A DNA stretch of 6,060 nucleotides, taken from contig CAINVI010000115.1 of NCBI GenBank assembly GCA_903854075.1, forward strand, positions 1 to 6,060. Reading direction: 5' to 3'. Made by a program: the position numbers and the translations under genes. The notes beneath the pieces were generated by a model, which was given only the letters and a program-made list of their open reading frames with translations, was not told the DNA's origin and searched no databases. Source of the DNA: Candidatus Pollutiaquabacter sp. (GTDB taxonomy: Bacteria; Bacteroidota; Bacteroidia; AKYH767-A; 2013-40CM-41-45). Below, piece after piece: positions 1 through 6,060 of this stretch. How positions within the stretch are numbered: position 1 is the stretch's first letter; every line of letters begins with the position of its first letter.

Positions 1-520
1 AAACGATGTATTTTTCGCTGTCGATATAGAGGTATTTCACGTCGCCGTTCTTTTTAGAGATCTTTAATTTGAACGTTTCAGAACCTTCCATTTCTTCTTT
101 ACCCAATAACTCCACCGTACTGCCTTTTGATTTGTAATCAAATAATTCTCCGGTAAAATCAACTTGCTCTTTTACGCCGCGAACTTCCTCCTCAGACATA
201 CGCTCCGGCTCTGTTTTACCCATGAATGGCATTACACTCCAGCCGCTATCGCCGTCGAAAGCCTGGACCATGGTCATCCCCTGAAACTCCATTTCAAAGC
301 GAAATTTGGAACGATCTTTAATCATAATCGTTACCGGTGCTGACATATTAGGACCCAGTTCAACAGAGCCTGTCATTTTTATTGACCTTGCTTTGTCCCA
401 ATTGTCTTTTCCGCCTGTAGCATTGATTTGGCTATTCACGACATCATAGACTTGTTGTGCATGTCTGCCGTGTACGATTGCCAGCTTTGCGAATAAAAGA
501 GTAAGGAATTTGATTTTCAT
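1..520 (-). CDS. LolA-like outer membrane lipoprotein-sorting family protein, partial (N-terminal part)
   Basis: The reading frame starts at ATG 518-520 and stays open for 173 codons to the left edge, so the C-terminus is missing. The N-terminus (MKIKFLTLLFAKLAIVHGRHAQQ) looks like a signal peptide cleaved near ARHA-type residues 18-21. There is no lipobox cysteine, so the mature protein is probably soluble in the periplasm. The mature part has an INATGGKDNWDKARSIK segment (32-47), then alternating beta-rich stretches, including AFDGDSGWSVMPF (87-99). The ATGG start and the DG..GW..P motif are typical of the Bacteroidota proteins annotated as outer membrane lipoprotein-sorting or LolA/LppX-fold proteins. 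Family members have an open beta-barrel that binds lipid or lipoprotein acyl chains; the ligand here is unknown. No transporter or receptor gene specific to it is visible. A lysine (K12) interrupts the signal-peptide core. The family assignment is by motif memory only. The start is the first Met before a plausible signal peptide, with no Shine-Dalgarno sequence upstream. Confidence 0.72.
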   Translation of the reverse strand, partial: MKIKFLTLLFAKLAIVHGRHAQQVYDVVNSQINATGGKDNWDKARSIKMTGSVELGPNMSAPVTIMIKDRSKFRFEMEFQGMTMVQAFDGDSGWSVMPFMGKTEPERMSEEEVRGVKEQVDFTGELFDYKSKGSTVELLGKEEMEGSETFKLKISKKNGDVKYLYIDSEKYIV

Positions 521-540
521 AGGTTGATTAGTTTATGGGA

Positions 541-548
541 TAAAAGTA
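541..548 (-). promoter_or_regulatory. weak -7-like element before the LolA-like gene
   Basis: On the minus strand this reads TACTTTTA, seven of eight matches to the Bacteroidota -7 consensus TAnnTTTG, about 20 nt before the LolA-like start codon. No TTTG-like -33 element stands at the expected distance upstream. It may give the gene its own promoter, or it may be chance in an AT-rich gap. Confidence 0.25.
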
Positions 549-567
549 GGAAATAGGTTGTTTAAAT

Positions 568-590
568 CGCGTTAATTTAGTGTTAAAGCG
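568..590 (-). terminator. imperfect inverted repeat after the ABC gene, possible weak terminator
   Basis: The arms CGCTTTAA and TTAACGCG (minus strand) pair in seven of eight positions around a 7-nt loop, starting 12 nt after the ABC transporter stop codon. The downstream flank is ATTTAAAC, not a clean U-tract, and the stem is AT-rich at the loop end. It could slow or end transcription before the LolA-like gene, but the pairing is weak and may be accidental. Confidence 0.22.
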
Positions 591-602
591 TATAAATCAG
601 TC

Positions 603-2393
603 TTACGAAAGACCGTTTTCACCACTAAATTGCGCATCAAACAGTTTTCTGTAAGCGCTGTTCAATGCCAGTAATTCATCGTGCGACCCTTCCTCCATCT
701 TCTGGCCATGATCTAAAACCAGAATTTTATCGCATTTTTGAATAGTGGACAATCGGTGAGCAATGATAACGGATGTCCTTCCGGCGGTCAATTTTTCGGT
801 AGCTATACGAATTAACTCTTCCGTTTCCGAATCAATGGAAGATGTAGCTTCATCCAGAATAAGGATCCTGGGATTAAAAACATAAGCACGGATAAATGCA
901 ATTAACTGACGTTGTCCGGTCGACAGCGTTGCGCCGCGTTCCATGACGTTGTAATCGTAACCACCCGGCAGTTTTTCAATGAAGCGGTGAGCGCCCACTG
1001 CTTTCGCGGCAGCGATAATTTGTTCCCGGGTGATGGTCGGATCTTTTAAACTGATGTTGTTCGCAATCGAATCTGAAAAAAGGAAAACATCCTGCAACAC
1101 CATGGAAATCTGGCGACGTAACGATGAAGGATCGTAGGTGCGGATATCCGATCCATCAATCAGCAATTGGCCTTTCTGAAATTCATATAACCGACAAATC
1201 AAGTTAGCAATGGATGACTTTCCAGAGCCGGTCGCACCCACGAGTGCTAAAGAAGTTCCTTGTGGCACATGCAGCGAAAGTCCTTTCAGAATCCACTCCG
1301 GATCCAGGTGCTTTTCGGAAGGATCATCATAGGAAAACCAAACCTCTTTGAATTGAATCTCGCCGGATATCGCATCTGCCGATTTATTAACTGTGGATTC
1401 TATGACATCCCGGCTATCCAACAACCGTAGTACGCGTTCGCTACTGACCATTCCCATCTGTAACGTGTTGAACTTATCGGCCAATTCTCGAATCGGTCGG
1501 AAAAGCATGTTTATGTACATGATAAAGGCGATCACATTACCTATAGAAACCTGGTGTATGAGGACGGCTTTTGATCCCCACCAAACCAATAGGCCAATAC
1601 TGACAGCTGTGAGCAACTCCACAACCGGATAAAAAATAGAATAATACCATACCGACTTAATATGCGCCTTCATATGACGCTTGTTGATAGATTTGAAACG
1701 TTTAAGCTCTTCCTCTTCTCTATTAAATATCTGCACAACACTCATGCCCGTAATGTGTTCCTGTACGAAGGTATTCAACGCTGCCACTTCCGTACGAACC
1801 TCCCGAAAAGCCTCTTTGATTCCGTTTTTGAAAACCGAGGTTGCCGTCAATAAAAATGGAACTGTAGACAAACTTATCAATGCCAGTCGCCAGTCGATGA
1901 CGAACATAAAGATTACGATGAACAGTAATTGTAACAGATCGCCGATAATCACGATCAATCCTTCACTAAAGATATCCGCAATTGTTTCTAGGTCACTGAT
2001 GGTTCGTGTAATCAATGTTCCGATAGGTGTCTTGTCAAAAAACTTCAACCGAAATCCGGTGATATGACGGAATAAGTTGATGCGTAAATCCCTGACAACC
2101 GACTGACCAATCCGATTGGTAAGAAACGTATTAAAATACTGAACGATGGATTGAAAGATCAGCAGCGATAATAACACCACGGTCATGTTCAGTAATCCCG
2201 GATAGTCGCCTTTGGAAATGAAGTTATCGATGGTGAATTGAATCAACCAAGGGCGAACCGGAGAAAGAACGGCCAGTAATAAGGTAAGAACAACACTAAT
2301 TCGAAAGACGGTGCGATAAGGACGCACCAACTGAAAAATCCTACGGATGACAGGCCAATCCAAGGCTTTACCGGAAACGGATCGCTCTGCCAT
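603..2393 (-). CDS. ABC exporter half-transporter (MsbA/YheH-like, fused membrane and ATPase domains)
   Basis: Inner-membrane ABC exporter subunit that couples ATP hydrolysis to export of a lipid, drug or peptide; the substrate cannot be read from sequence. Numbering is from the ATG at 2391-2393 (596 aa). The N-terminal half is a type I exporter membrane domain with hydrophobic segments near 31-51, 68-88, 141-168, 170-188, 250-273 and 283-300. The ATPase domain (about 342-585) has an A-loop tyrosine (FSY, Y355), Walker A GATGSGKS (386-393), Q-loop Q434, signature LSTGQ (490-494, in place of LSGGQ), Walker B ILILDE (510-515), D-loop SSID and switch histidine H546. All catalytic elements are intact. 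The length is normal for a half-transporter, so it should act as a homodimer or with a partner encoded elsewhere. An in-frame TTG two codons upstream (2397-2399) overlaps the truA stop; the ATG, 2 nt after that stop, is the likelier start. It is probably co-transcribed with truA. Confidence 0.93.
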   Translation of the reverse strand: MAERSVSGKALDWPVIRRIFQLVRPYRTVFRISVVLTLLLAVLSPVRPWLIQFTIDNFISKGDYPGLLNMTVVLLSLLIFQSIVQYFNTFLTNRIGQSVVRDLRINLFRHITGFRLKFFDKTPIGTLITRTISDLETIADIFSEGLIVIIGDLLQLLFIVIFMFVIDWRLALISLSTVPFLLTATSVFKNGIKEAFREVRTEVAALNTFVQEHITGMSVVQIFNREEEELKRFKSINKRHMKAHIKSVWYYSIFYPVVELLTAVSIGLLVWWGSKAVLIHQVSIGNVIAFIMYINMLFRPIRELADKFNTLQMGMVSSERVLRLLDSRDVIESTVNKSADAISGEIQFKEVWFSYDDPSEKHLDPEWILKGLSLHVPQGTSLALVGATGSGKSSIANLICRLYEFQKGQLLIDGSDIRTYDPSSLRRQISMVLQDVFLFSDSIANNISLKDPTITREQIIAAAKAVGAHRFIEKLPGGYDYNVMERGATLSTGQRQLIAFIRAYVFNPRILILDEATSSIDSETEELIRIATEKLTAGRTSVIIAHRLSTIQKCDKILVLDHGQKMEEGSHDELLALNSAYRKLFDAQFSGENGLS

Positions 2394-2395
2394 GA

Positions 2396-3142
2396 TCAAT
2401 TATCAGTTATGTACGGGTAAACGACGTTGGTAAGAAACAAACCATGGGCAGGAACGGAAGCCCCTGCTTCGCTACGATCACCGGACGCCAGAATTTGCCG
2501 GAAATCCTCCAGGTTGATCTTTGCTTCGCCGACTTCCAATAGGGTACCTACTATTGCACGTACCATGTTACGCAGAAAACGATTTGCGGTAACGGTAAAA
2601 ACAAGATGATGTTCATGGCGCACCCATTCGGCATGTACCAAGTTACAGTGAGTACCTGTTTGAGCGCCACCTGTTTTATTGAAGCACGCAAAATCTTCGT
2701 GCGGCAACAGTTCTGCCGCTGCCGCATTCATAGCGTCGATATCGAGTGGTTTTGAAAAATGAAATGCGTACGATCGGCCAAACGGTTCTTTCCGGTCGCA
2801 AATATGATATTCATACGTTCTTGAAGTTGCATCGAATCGTGCATGAGCTGTATCGGCGACCTGAATTAACCGATAAACAGCAATATCATACGGCAACAGC
2901 GCATTTAACGCATGAAGAAATTTGTTATGATCAATGACTGGAGATGGACTGTCAAAATGAGCATAAAAATCACGGGCGTGCACGCCGGTATCTGTCCTTC
3001 CGCAACCGATAGTTTCCACATCAGCTTTAACAAGGGTGGATATTGCTTTGTTCAGGATCTCCTGGACGGTCGTAGCGTTACGTTGAATTTGCCAACCATG
3101 ATACGCACCGCCGTCGTATGCCAAATGAATAAAATACCGCAC
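2396..3142 (-). CDS. truA: tRNA pseudouridine(38-40) synthase TruA
   Basis: Cytoplasmic enzyme that isomerises uridine to pseudouridine at positions 38, 39 and 40 in the anticodon arm of many tRNAs. The 248-aa protein has the usual bacterial TruA length and architecture. The N-terminal strand YFIHLAYDGGAYHGWQIQ opens the first half. The catalytic motif GRTDTGVHA (48-56) carries the nucleophile Asp51. ARFDATSRTYEY (101-112) holds the conserved active-site tyrosine Y110. The second half has FNKTGG (154-159) and the NRFLRNMVR helix start (187-195). The start codon is GTG at 3140-3142; no ATG lies at a position that would keep the conserved N-terminus, and the frame just upstream offers only ATT. 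The gene begins 28 nt after the HD phosphohydrolase stop, and its TGA ends 2 nt before the ABC transporter ATG, so translation of the two may be coupled. No key residue is missing. Confidence 0.97.
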   Translation of the reverse strand: MRYFIHLAYDGGAYHGWQIQRNATTVQEILNKAISTLVKADVETIGCGRTDTGVHARDFYAHFDSPSPVIDHNKFLHALNALLPYDIAVYRLIQVADTAHARFDATSRTYEYHICDRKEPFGRSYAFHFSKPLDIDAMNAAAAELLPHEDFACFNKTGGAQTGTHCNLVHAEWVRHEHHLVFTVTANRFLRNMVRAIVGTLLEVGEAKINLEDFRQILASGDRSEAGASVPAHGLFLTNVVYPYITDN

Positions 3143-3149
3143 AATGAGG

Positions 3150-3157
3150 CAAAGTTA
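3150..3157 (-). promoter_or_regulatory. possible internal -7 element in front of truA
   Basis: The minus strand reads TAACTTTG, an exact match to the Bacteroidota -7 consensus TAnnTTTG, in the 28-nt gap between the HD gene and truA. It ends only 7 nt before the truA GTG, so a transcript started here would have almost no leader. No TTTG-like -33 box is seen at the usual distance. One such match by chance is quite possible. Confidence 0.3.
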
Positions 3158-3170
3158 CGACTTATCCAGC

Positions 3171-5249
3171 TTATTCGGGATAATCAATCCGAGCATGGTA
3201 CATACTCATAAGCATCTTTTTAAAGATTTTACGAATATCCCGAATATCACGCAGTGTAACCGGAGCATTATCGTATTGTCCGGTTTCCATTTGATGGTCG
3301 ATTATACCGTCCACCAGTTTATCGATTGATTCGGGATCAGCACTCTTCAGACTTCTGGACGCTGCTTCGACAGAGTCGGCCATCATCAGCACCGTGGTTT
3401 CTTTCGAATATGGTAAAGGTCCGGGATAGCGGAAAAGCTCTTCATCGGGTACCTTTTCGGGAAAATTCTTCAGGTAGGACTGGTAAAAATATTGCAGCCG
3501 AGATGTACCGTGGTGAGTACGGATAAAATCAATAATGATATCAGGCACTTTGGCTTTACGTGCCTTTTCAACGCCTTTAATCACGTGACTTTTAATCACA
3601 CGTGCACTTTCTTCAAACGATAGTTCGTCGTGCGGATTAAAATGATTATTCTGATTCTCGATAAAATAATTGGCCATATCTGCTTTACCAATATCATGGT
3701 ACATAGCACCGGCGCGGACGAGCAGCGGATTGCCTCCTATTTTAAACACAGCCGCTTCGGCCAGGTTGGCCACTTGCATGGAATGCTGAAAAGTACCAGG
3801 AGCTTTCATAGCAAGTTCGCGTAATACCGGCGAATTGGAATCGGCCAATTCCATGAGCGAAACATCCGACAAGAAGCCGAACGACTTCTCGACGATGAAA
3901 ATGAGCGGAAAAGCGAAAAGCGTAATAACGGAATTACCCAAAAACCAGCGCAGGTTCAACCAATCAATTTCACGAAAATTTGCTTCATGCAGTATCGCGA
4001 TGCCGGTAAAAGCCACCGAATACGAGAGGAAGATCATGAATACCGAAATAAAGAACTGTACACGACGGCTCATACTAACAATCGTGAAGATGGCGACCAT
4101 TCCGGCTATGGTTTGAATGAACATGTATTCAAAACCGTTGGGCGCTTCAAATCCCAGAATGAGAAGTGTTACGATGTGAGTGAACAGCGCCGTTCGTGTG
4201 TCATAAAACGCCCGCACAACAATCGGAAGAATACAAACCGGCGCCAGATAAATATCGAACTGCTCGAGCTTGAGGATCCAGAGAAACATCCATACAATGG
4301 CCACAATAAGCATCATCAATAGAGTAACCCTGGAGTTATCATCGTACATCTCCCTTCGAAAGAGAAATAAAAATGTGATGAGAATTCCGATAGCCAGTGA
4401 TACAAGAATGAAGTGACCGAAAAACATCATCCAGCGAGAAGAGCCGGACAATTCCTGATTTTTCATTTCCAGCCGAAGCGACTCCAGTTTTTGGCGTTTA
4501 CTTTCATCGACTACTTCTCCTTTGAGAATAATTACTTCTCCTTGCTGTACCAACCCGCGGTTCAGCGAAATCTGATCCATCAGCTGACGCGTCCAATTTC
4601 GTGTTGCTATGTCATCGTACACTACGTTGTGTGCCAGACAATTTTCAAGAATAGGACCCAACAGCGACCGATCAGCCTCGGGAATACTATCCAACAGTTG
4701 ACTGATTTCCTCCAGAGCAGTACGTACAGTTTGAAATTCCCGGGTATAATGATCTTCCGCGACATTGTTCTGAAGCACCGTTATCAATCCCTCTCGGTGA
4801 TCAATCTCCTGATTGGTAGCCGGTAAGATGACGCCTTGACGGTAGATTTGCTGCAGCAGCTGTTTCCCAATTTTAATTTGCTGGTCAAGATTTACCGGCT
4901 TGACTTTTTTGGTGGCGGACGCCGTAACTTCTTTTGCAGCCTGACTTAGCTCCTCTTCTAACTGAGCTTTTTTTTGCTCCACCAGCTGATCATCAAACCG
5001 ATAAAACGGGTGTGCATTTTTCAGGACTGCCGCTTTTTCTTCCGTCAGTTCTGTTTCTGTTTTAGCAATTGGAAAACTGAACGGCGCGATTAAATTGTCA
5101 TATCCCCAGGGCTTACCGGCTTGAAAATCGTAATTAAAAGAAGTCTCTTTAGGCAAAGCAATTACAATAGAAAGCACTGCGATCAGGATAATCACATACT
5201 TAAAGACATTTTCGTGCCGGTTGGATAGGCGCGTAAAAATTCGGCGCAT
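3171..5249 (-). CDS. 7TM-HD membrane phosphohydrolase, PgpH/YqfF type (probable c-di-AMP phosphodiesterase)
   Basis: Membrane protein of 692 aa with the three-part layout of the PgpH family. One N-terminal membrane helix (about 17-33) is followed by a large extracytoplasmic 7TMR-HDED-like region (about 34-270). Next comes a block of hydrophobic helices (about 272-297, 308-327, 331-347, 352-367, 372-392, 396-420 and 434-453), then a cytoplasmic HD domain (about 470-685). The metal ligands expected for this family are all visible: H489 (TFQHS), H518-D519 (MYHDIGK), H555 (IKSHV), H579-H580 (RTHHGTS) and D625 (MADSVEAASRS). Characterised relatives (Listeria PgpH) hydrolyse cyclic-di-AMP to pApA; that activity here is inferred from the family. 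The extracytoplasmic part presumably senses an unknown signal. The gene starts with ATG at 5247-5249, without a Shine-Dalgarno sequence. It is the first gene of the tight minus-strand group and lies divergent to the thiolase gene. No cyclase gene is in the window. Confidence 0.92.
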   Translation of the reverse strand: MRRIFTRLSNRHENVFKYVIILIAVLSIVIALPKETSFNYDFQAGKPWGYDNLIAPFSFPIAKTETELTEEKAAVLKNAHPFYRFDDQLVEQKKAQLEEELSQAAKEVTASATKKVKPVNLDQQIKIGKQLLQQIYRQGVILPATNQEIDHREGLITVLQNNVAEDHYTREFQTVRTALEEISQLLDSIPEADRSLLGPILENCLAHNVVYDDIATRNWTRQLMDQISLNRGLVQQGEVIILKGEVVDESKRQKLESLRLEMKNQELSGSSRWMMFFGHFILVSLAIGILITFLFLFRREMYDDNSRVTLLMMLIVAIVWMFLWILKLEQFDIYLAPVCILPIVVRAFYDTRTALFTHIVTLLILGFEAPNGFEYMFIQTIAGMVAIFTIVSMSRRVQFFISVFMIFLSYSVAFTGIAILHEANFREIDWLNLRWFLGNSVITLFAFPLIFIVEKSFGFLSDVSLMELADSNSPVLRELAMKAPGTFQHSMQVANLAEAAVFKIGGNPLLVRAGAMYHDIGKADMANYFIENQNNHFNPHDELSFEESARVIKSHVIKGVEKARKAKVPDIIIDFIRTHHGTSRLQYFYQSYLKNFPEKVPDEELFRYPGPLPYSKETTVLMMADSVEAASRSLKSADPESIDKLVDGIIDHQMETGQYDNAPVTLRDIRDIRKIFKKMLMSMYHARIDYPE

Positions 5250-5282
5250 GGAATAGGGTGCGTATTTACCGTTACAATTACT

Positions 5283-5290
5283 TAAATTTA
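5283..5290 (-). promoter_or_regulatory. weak -7-like element upstream of the HD phosphohydrolase
   Basis: TAAATTTA matches seven of eight positions of the TAnnTTTG consensus on the minus strand and lies about 33 nt before the HD gene start codon. The sequence is self-complementary, so it fits both strands equally well, and the region is AT-rich. No clear -33 box accompanies it. A promoter for this gene must lie in the divergent gap if it is the first gene of its operon, but this exact site is only a guess. Confidence 0.2.
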
Positions 5291-5337
5291 GTACAAAATC
5301 CGCTTTACGGTCGCACTAAAATATCAACAACATGAAC

Positions 5338-5368
5338 CGTGCAAGTAACGTCTGAAATCGTACTTTTG
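5338..5368 (+). promoter_or_regulatory. Bacteroidota-type promoter of the thiolase gene
   Basis: The -7 element TACTTTTG (5361-5368) matches the Bacteroidota consensus TAnnTTTG exactly. A partial -33 element, CGTG (5338-5341, consensus TTTG), stands 19 nt upstream, which is the usual spacing. The transcript would begin near 5373-5376 and have a leader of roughly 22-26 nt before the ATG at 5398. The leader has no Shine-Dalgarno sequence, as is normal in this phylum. Confidence 0.62.
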
Positions 5369-5397
5369 CACTTTAATCAATACCACCCCTTCAACGT

Positions 5398-6060
5398 ATG
5401 AAAGAAGTCTATATCGTTTCCGCGCAGCGCACACCTATCGGTAATTTCGGAGGTGCACTCGCCGCTTTATCCGCACCTCAACTTGGCAGTTATGCTATCC
5501 GTGCAGCATTGGCAAAAATCAACCTTGATCCCCAGCTCGTGGAAGAAGTCTATTTCGGCAATGTTATATCTGCCGGAATCGGACAGGCTCCTGTCACACA
5601 AGCATCGATTGGCGCCGGAATTCCCAATACTGTTCCCGGCACTACCGTAAACAAGGTTTGTGCCTCCGGCATGAAATCCATTATGATGGGCGCTTTATCT
5701 ATCATGACCGGCGAAAGGGATTGTGTAGTGGCCGGTGGTATGGAAAGTATGAGTAACATTCCTTATTACCTCGACAAAGCCCGAAACGGCTATAAATTAG
5801 GACACGGAACGGTGGTCGATGGTTTAGTAAAAGACGGACTTTGGGACGTTTATAAAGATTATCACATGGGCAATGCTGCCGAGTTGTGTGCTGCCGAATG
5901 TAACATCAGCCGTGAAGATCAGGACGCATTTGCCCTCGAATCCTACCGCCGTTCTACAGCGGCTTACAAGCAAGGGAAATTCACAGCAGAAATTGCTCCT
6001 GTATCTGTTCCTGTGCGCGGAAAAGATCCCCTAGTTGTTGCAGAAGATGAAGAATATAAA
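5398..6060 (+). CDS. acetyl-CoA C-acetyltransferase (thiolase), partial (N-terminal part)
   Basis: Thiolase-family enzyme that joins two acetyl-CoA into acetoacetyl-CoA, or runs the reverse thiolytic step, in the cytoplasm. The first 221 codons are present and the frame is open at the right edge. The N-terminus EVYIVSAQRTPIGNFGGAL is the standard thiolase opening. The acyl-accepting nucleophile is C88 in NKVCASGMKS (85-94). The GGMESMSN motif (113-120) and YHMGNAAE (155-162), the segment around the CoA-binding loop, follow. The remaining catalytic His and the second Cys lie beyond the window. The best fit is the AtoB/ThlA acetyl-CoA acetyltransferase subgroup; a 3-ketoacyl-CoA thiolase (FadA-like) of beta-oxidation is the alternative, and the downstream neighbours would help decide. 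The ATG at 5398 is the first usable start: an in-frame ATG at 5332 runs into TGA at 5353. The gene is divergent from the HD phosphohydrolase and has its own well-matched promoter. Confidence 0.93.
   Translation, partial: MKEVYIVSAQRTPIGNFGGALAALSAPQLGSYAIRAALAKINLDPQLVEEVYFGNVISAGIGQAPVTQASIGAGIPNTVPGTTVNKVCASGMKSIMMGALSIMTGERDCVVAGGMESMSNIPYYLDKARNGYKLGHGTVVDGLVKDGLWDVYKDYHMGNAAELCAAECNISREDQDAFALESYRRSTAAYKQGKFTAEIAPVSVPVRGKDPLVVAEDEEYK

Noticed and set aside
1681..2067. 128-codon open frame on the plus strand, antisense to the ABC transporter membrane domain
   Set aside because: The overlapping ABC exporter frame is clearly real. The antisense product is low in recognisable features, and antisense frames opposite hydrophobic segments are often open by chance.
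3832..3851. Inverted repeat GAATTGG / CCAATTC with a 6-nt spacer
   Set aside because: It lies inside the HD gene, where it encodes the ELADSNSP segment. It is not at a gene boundary, so a regulatory or terminator role is unlikely and a 7-bp repeat can arise by chance.
4413..4826. 137-codon open frame on the plus strand, antisense to the HD phosphohydrolase
   Set aside because: It lies wholly inside a well-supported gene. Its translation has no recognisable domain and it has no promoter-like or ribosome-binding signal in front, so it is best explained as a shadow of the real reading frame.
5332..5355. Short plus-strand frame ATG...TGA upstream of the thiolase, possible leader peptide or earlier start
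   Set aside because: It begins before the predicted transcription start near 5373, so it would not be in the thiolase mRNA. The TGA also rules it out as an N-terminal extension.
5550..5759. 69-codon minus-strand frame inside the thiolase gene
   Set aside because: It is antisense to the conserved thiolase region containing the nucleophile Cys and has no independent support.

Overview
The window looks like ordinary chromosomal DNA from a member of the Bacteroidota. Three signs point there. None of the five gene starts is preceded by a visible purine-rich Shine-Dalgarno sequence. The thiolase gene has an exact TAnnTTTG -7 element of the Bacteroidota sigma factor type. The gene content, namely a LolA-like secreted protein, a 7TM-HD phosphohydrolase and a YheH/MsbA-like ABC half-transporter, is common in Sphingobacteriales/Chitinophagales/Cytophagales-like genomes. 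The genus cannot be fixed from this stretch.

Layout, left to right: (1) 1-520, minus strand, the N-terminal 173 codons of a secreted LolA-like/'outer membrane lipoprotein-sorting' family protein, running off the left edge. (2) 521-602, a short AT-rich gap with a weak inverted repeat and a weak promoter-like element. (3) 603-2393, minus strand, an ABC exporter half-transporter with its membrane and ATPase domains fused. (4) 2396-3142, minus strand, truA, tRNA pseudouridine synthase A. (5) 3171-5249, minus strand, a PgpH/YqfF-type membrane HD phosphohydrolase, a probable cyclic-di-AMP phosphodiesterase. (6) 5250-5397, a divergent intergenic region with the thiolase promoter. (7) 5398-6060, plus strand, the first 221 codons of an acetyl-CoA acetyltransferase, running off the right edge.

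The three complete minus-strand genes are tightly packed (28 nt between the HD gene and truA, 2 nt between truA and the ABC gene) and are probably co-transcribed in the order HD phosphohydrolase, truA, ABC exporter. The LolA-like gene lies 82 nt further downstream and may be read through or have its own promoter. Their functions (second-messenger turnover, tRNA modification, export, envelope) do not form one obvious pathway, so this looks like a housekeeping cluster. The thiolase is transcribed divergently and belongs to acyl-CoA metabolism to the right of the window.

I found no mobile elements, CRISPR arrays, RNA genes, disrupted genes or base-composition breaks, and nothing that looks like an undescribed system. 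The findings are small points about starts, promoters and sequence variants.
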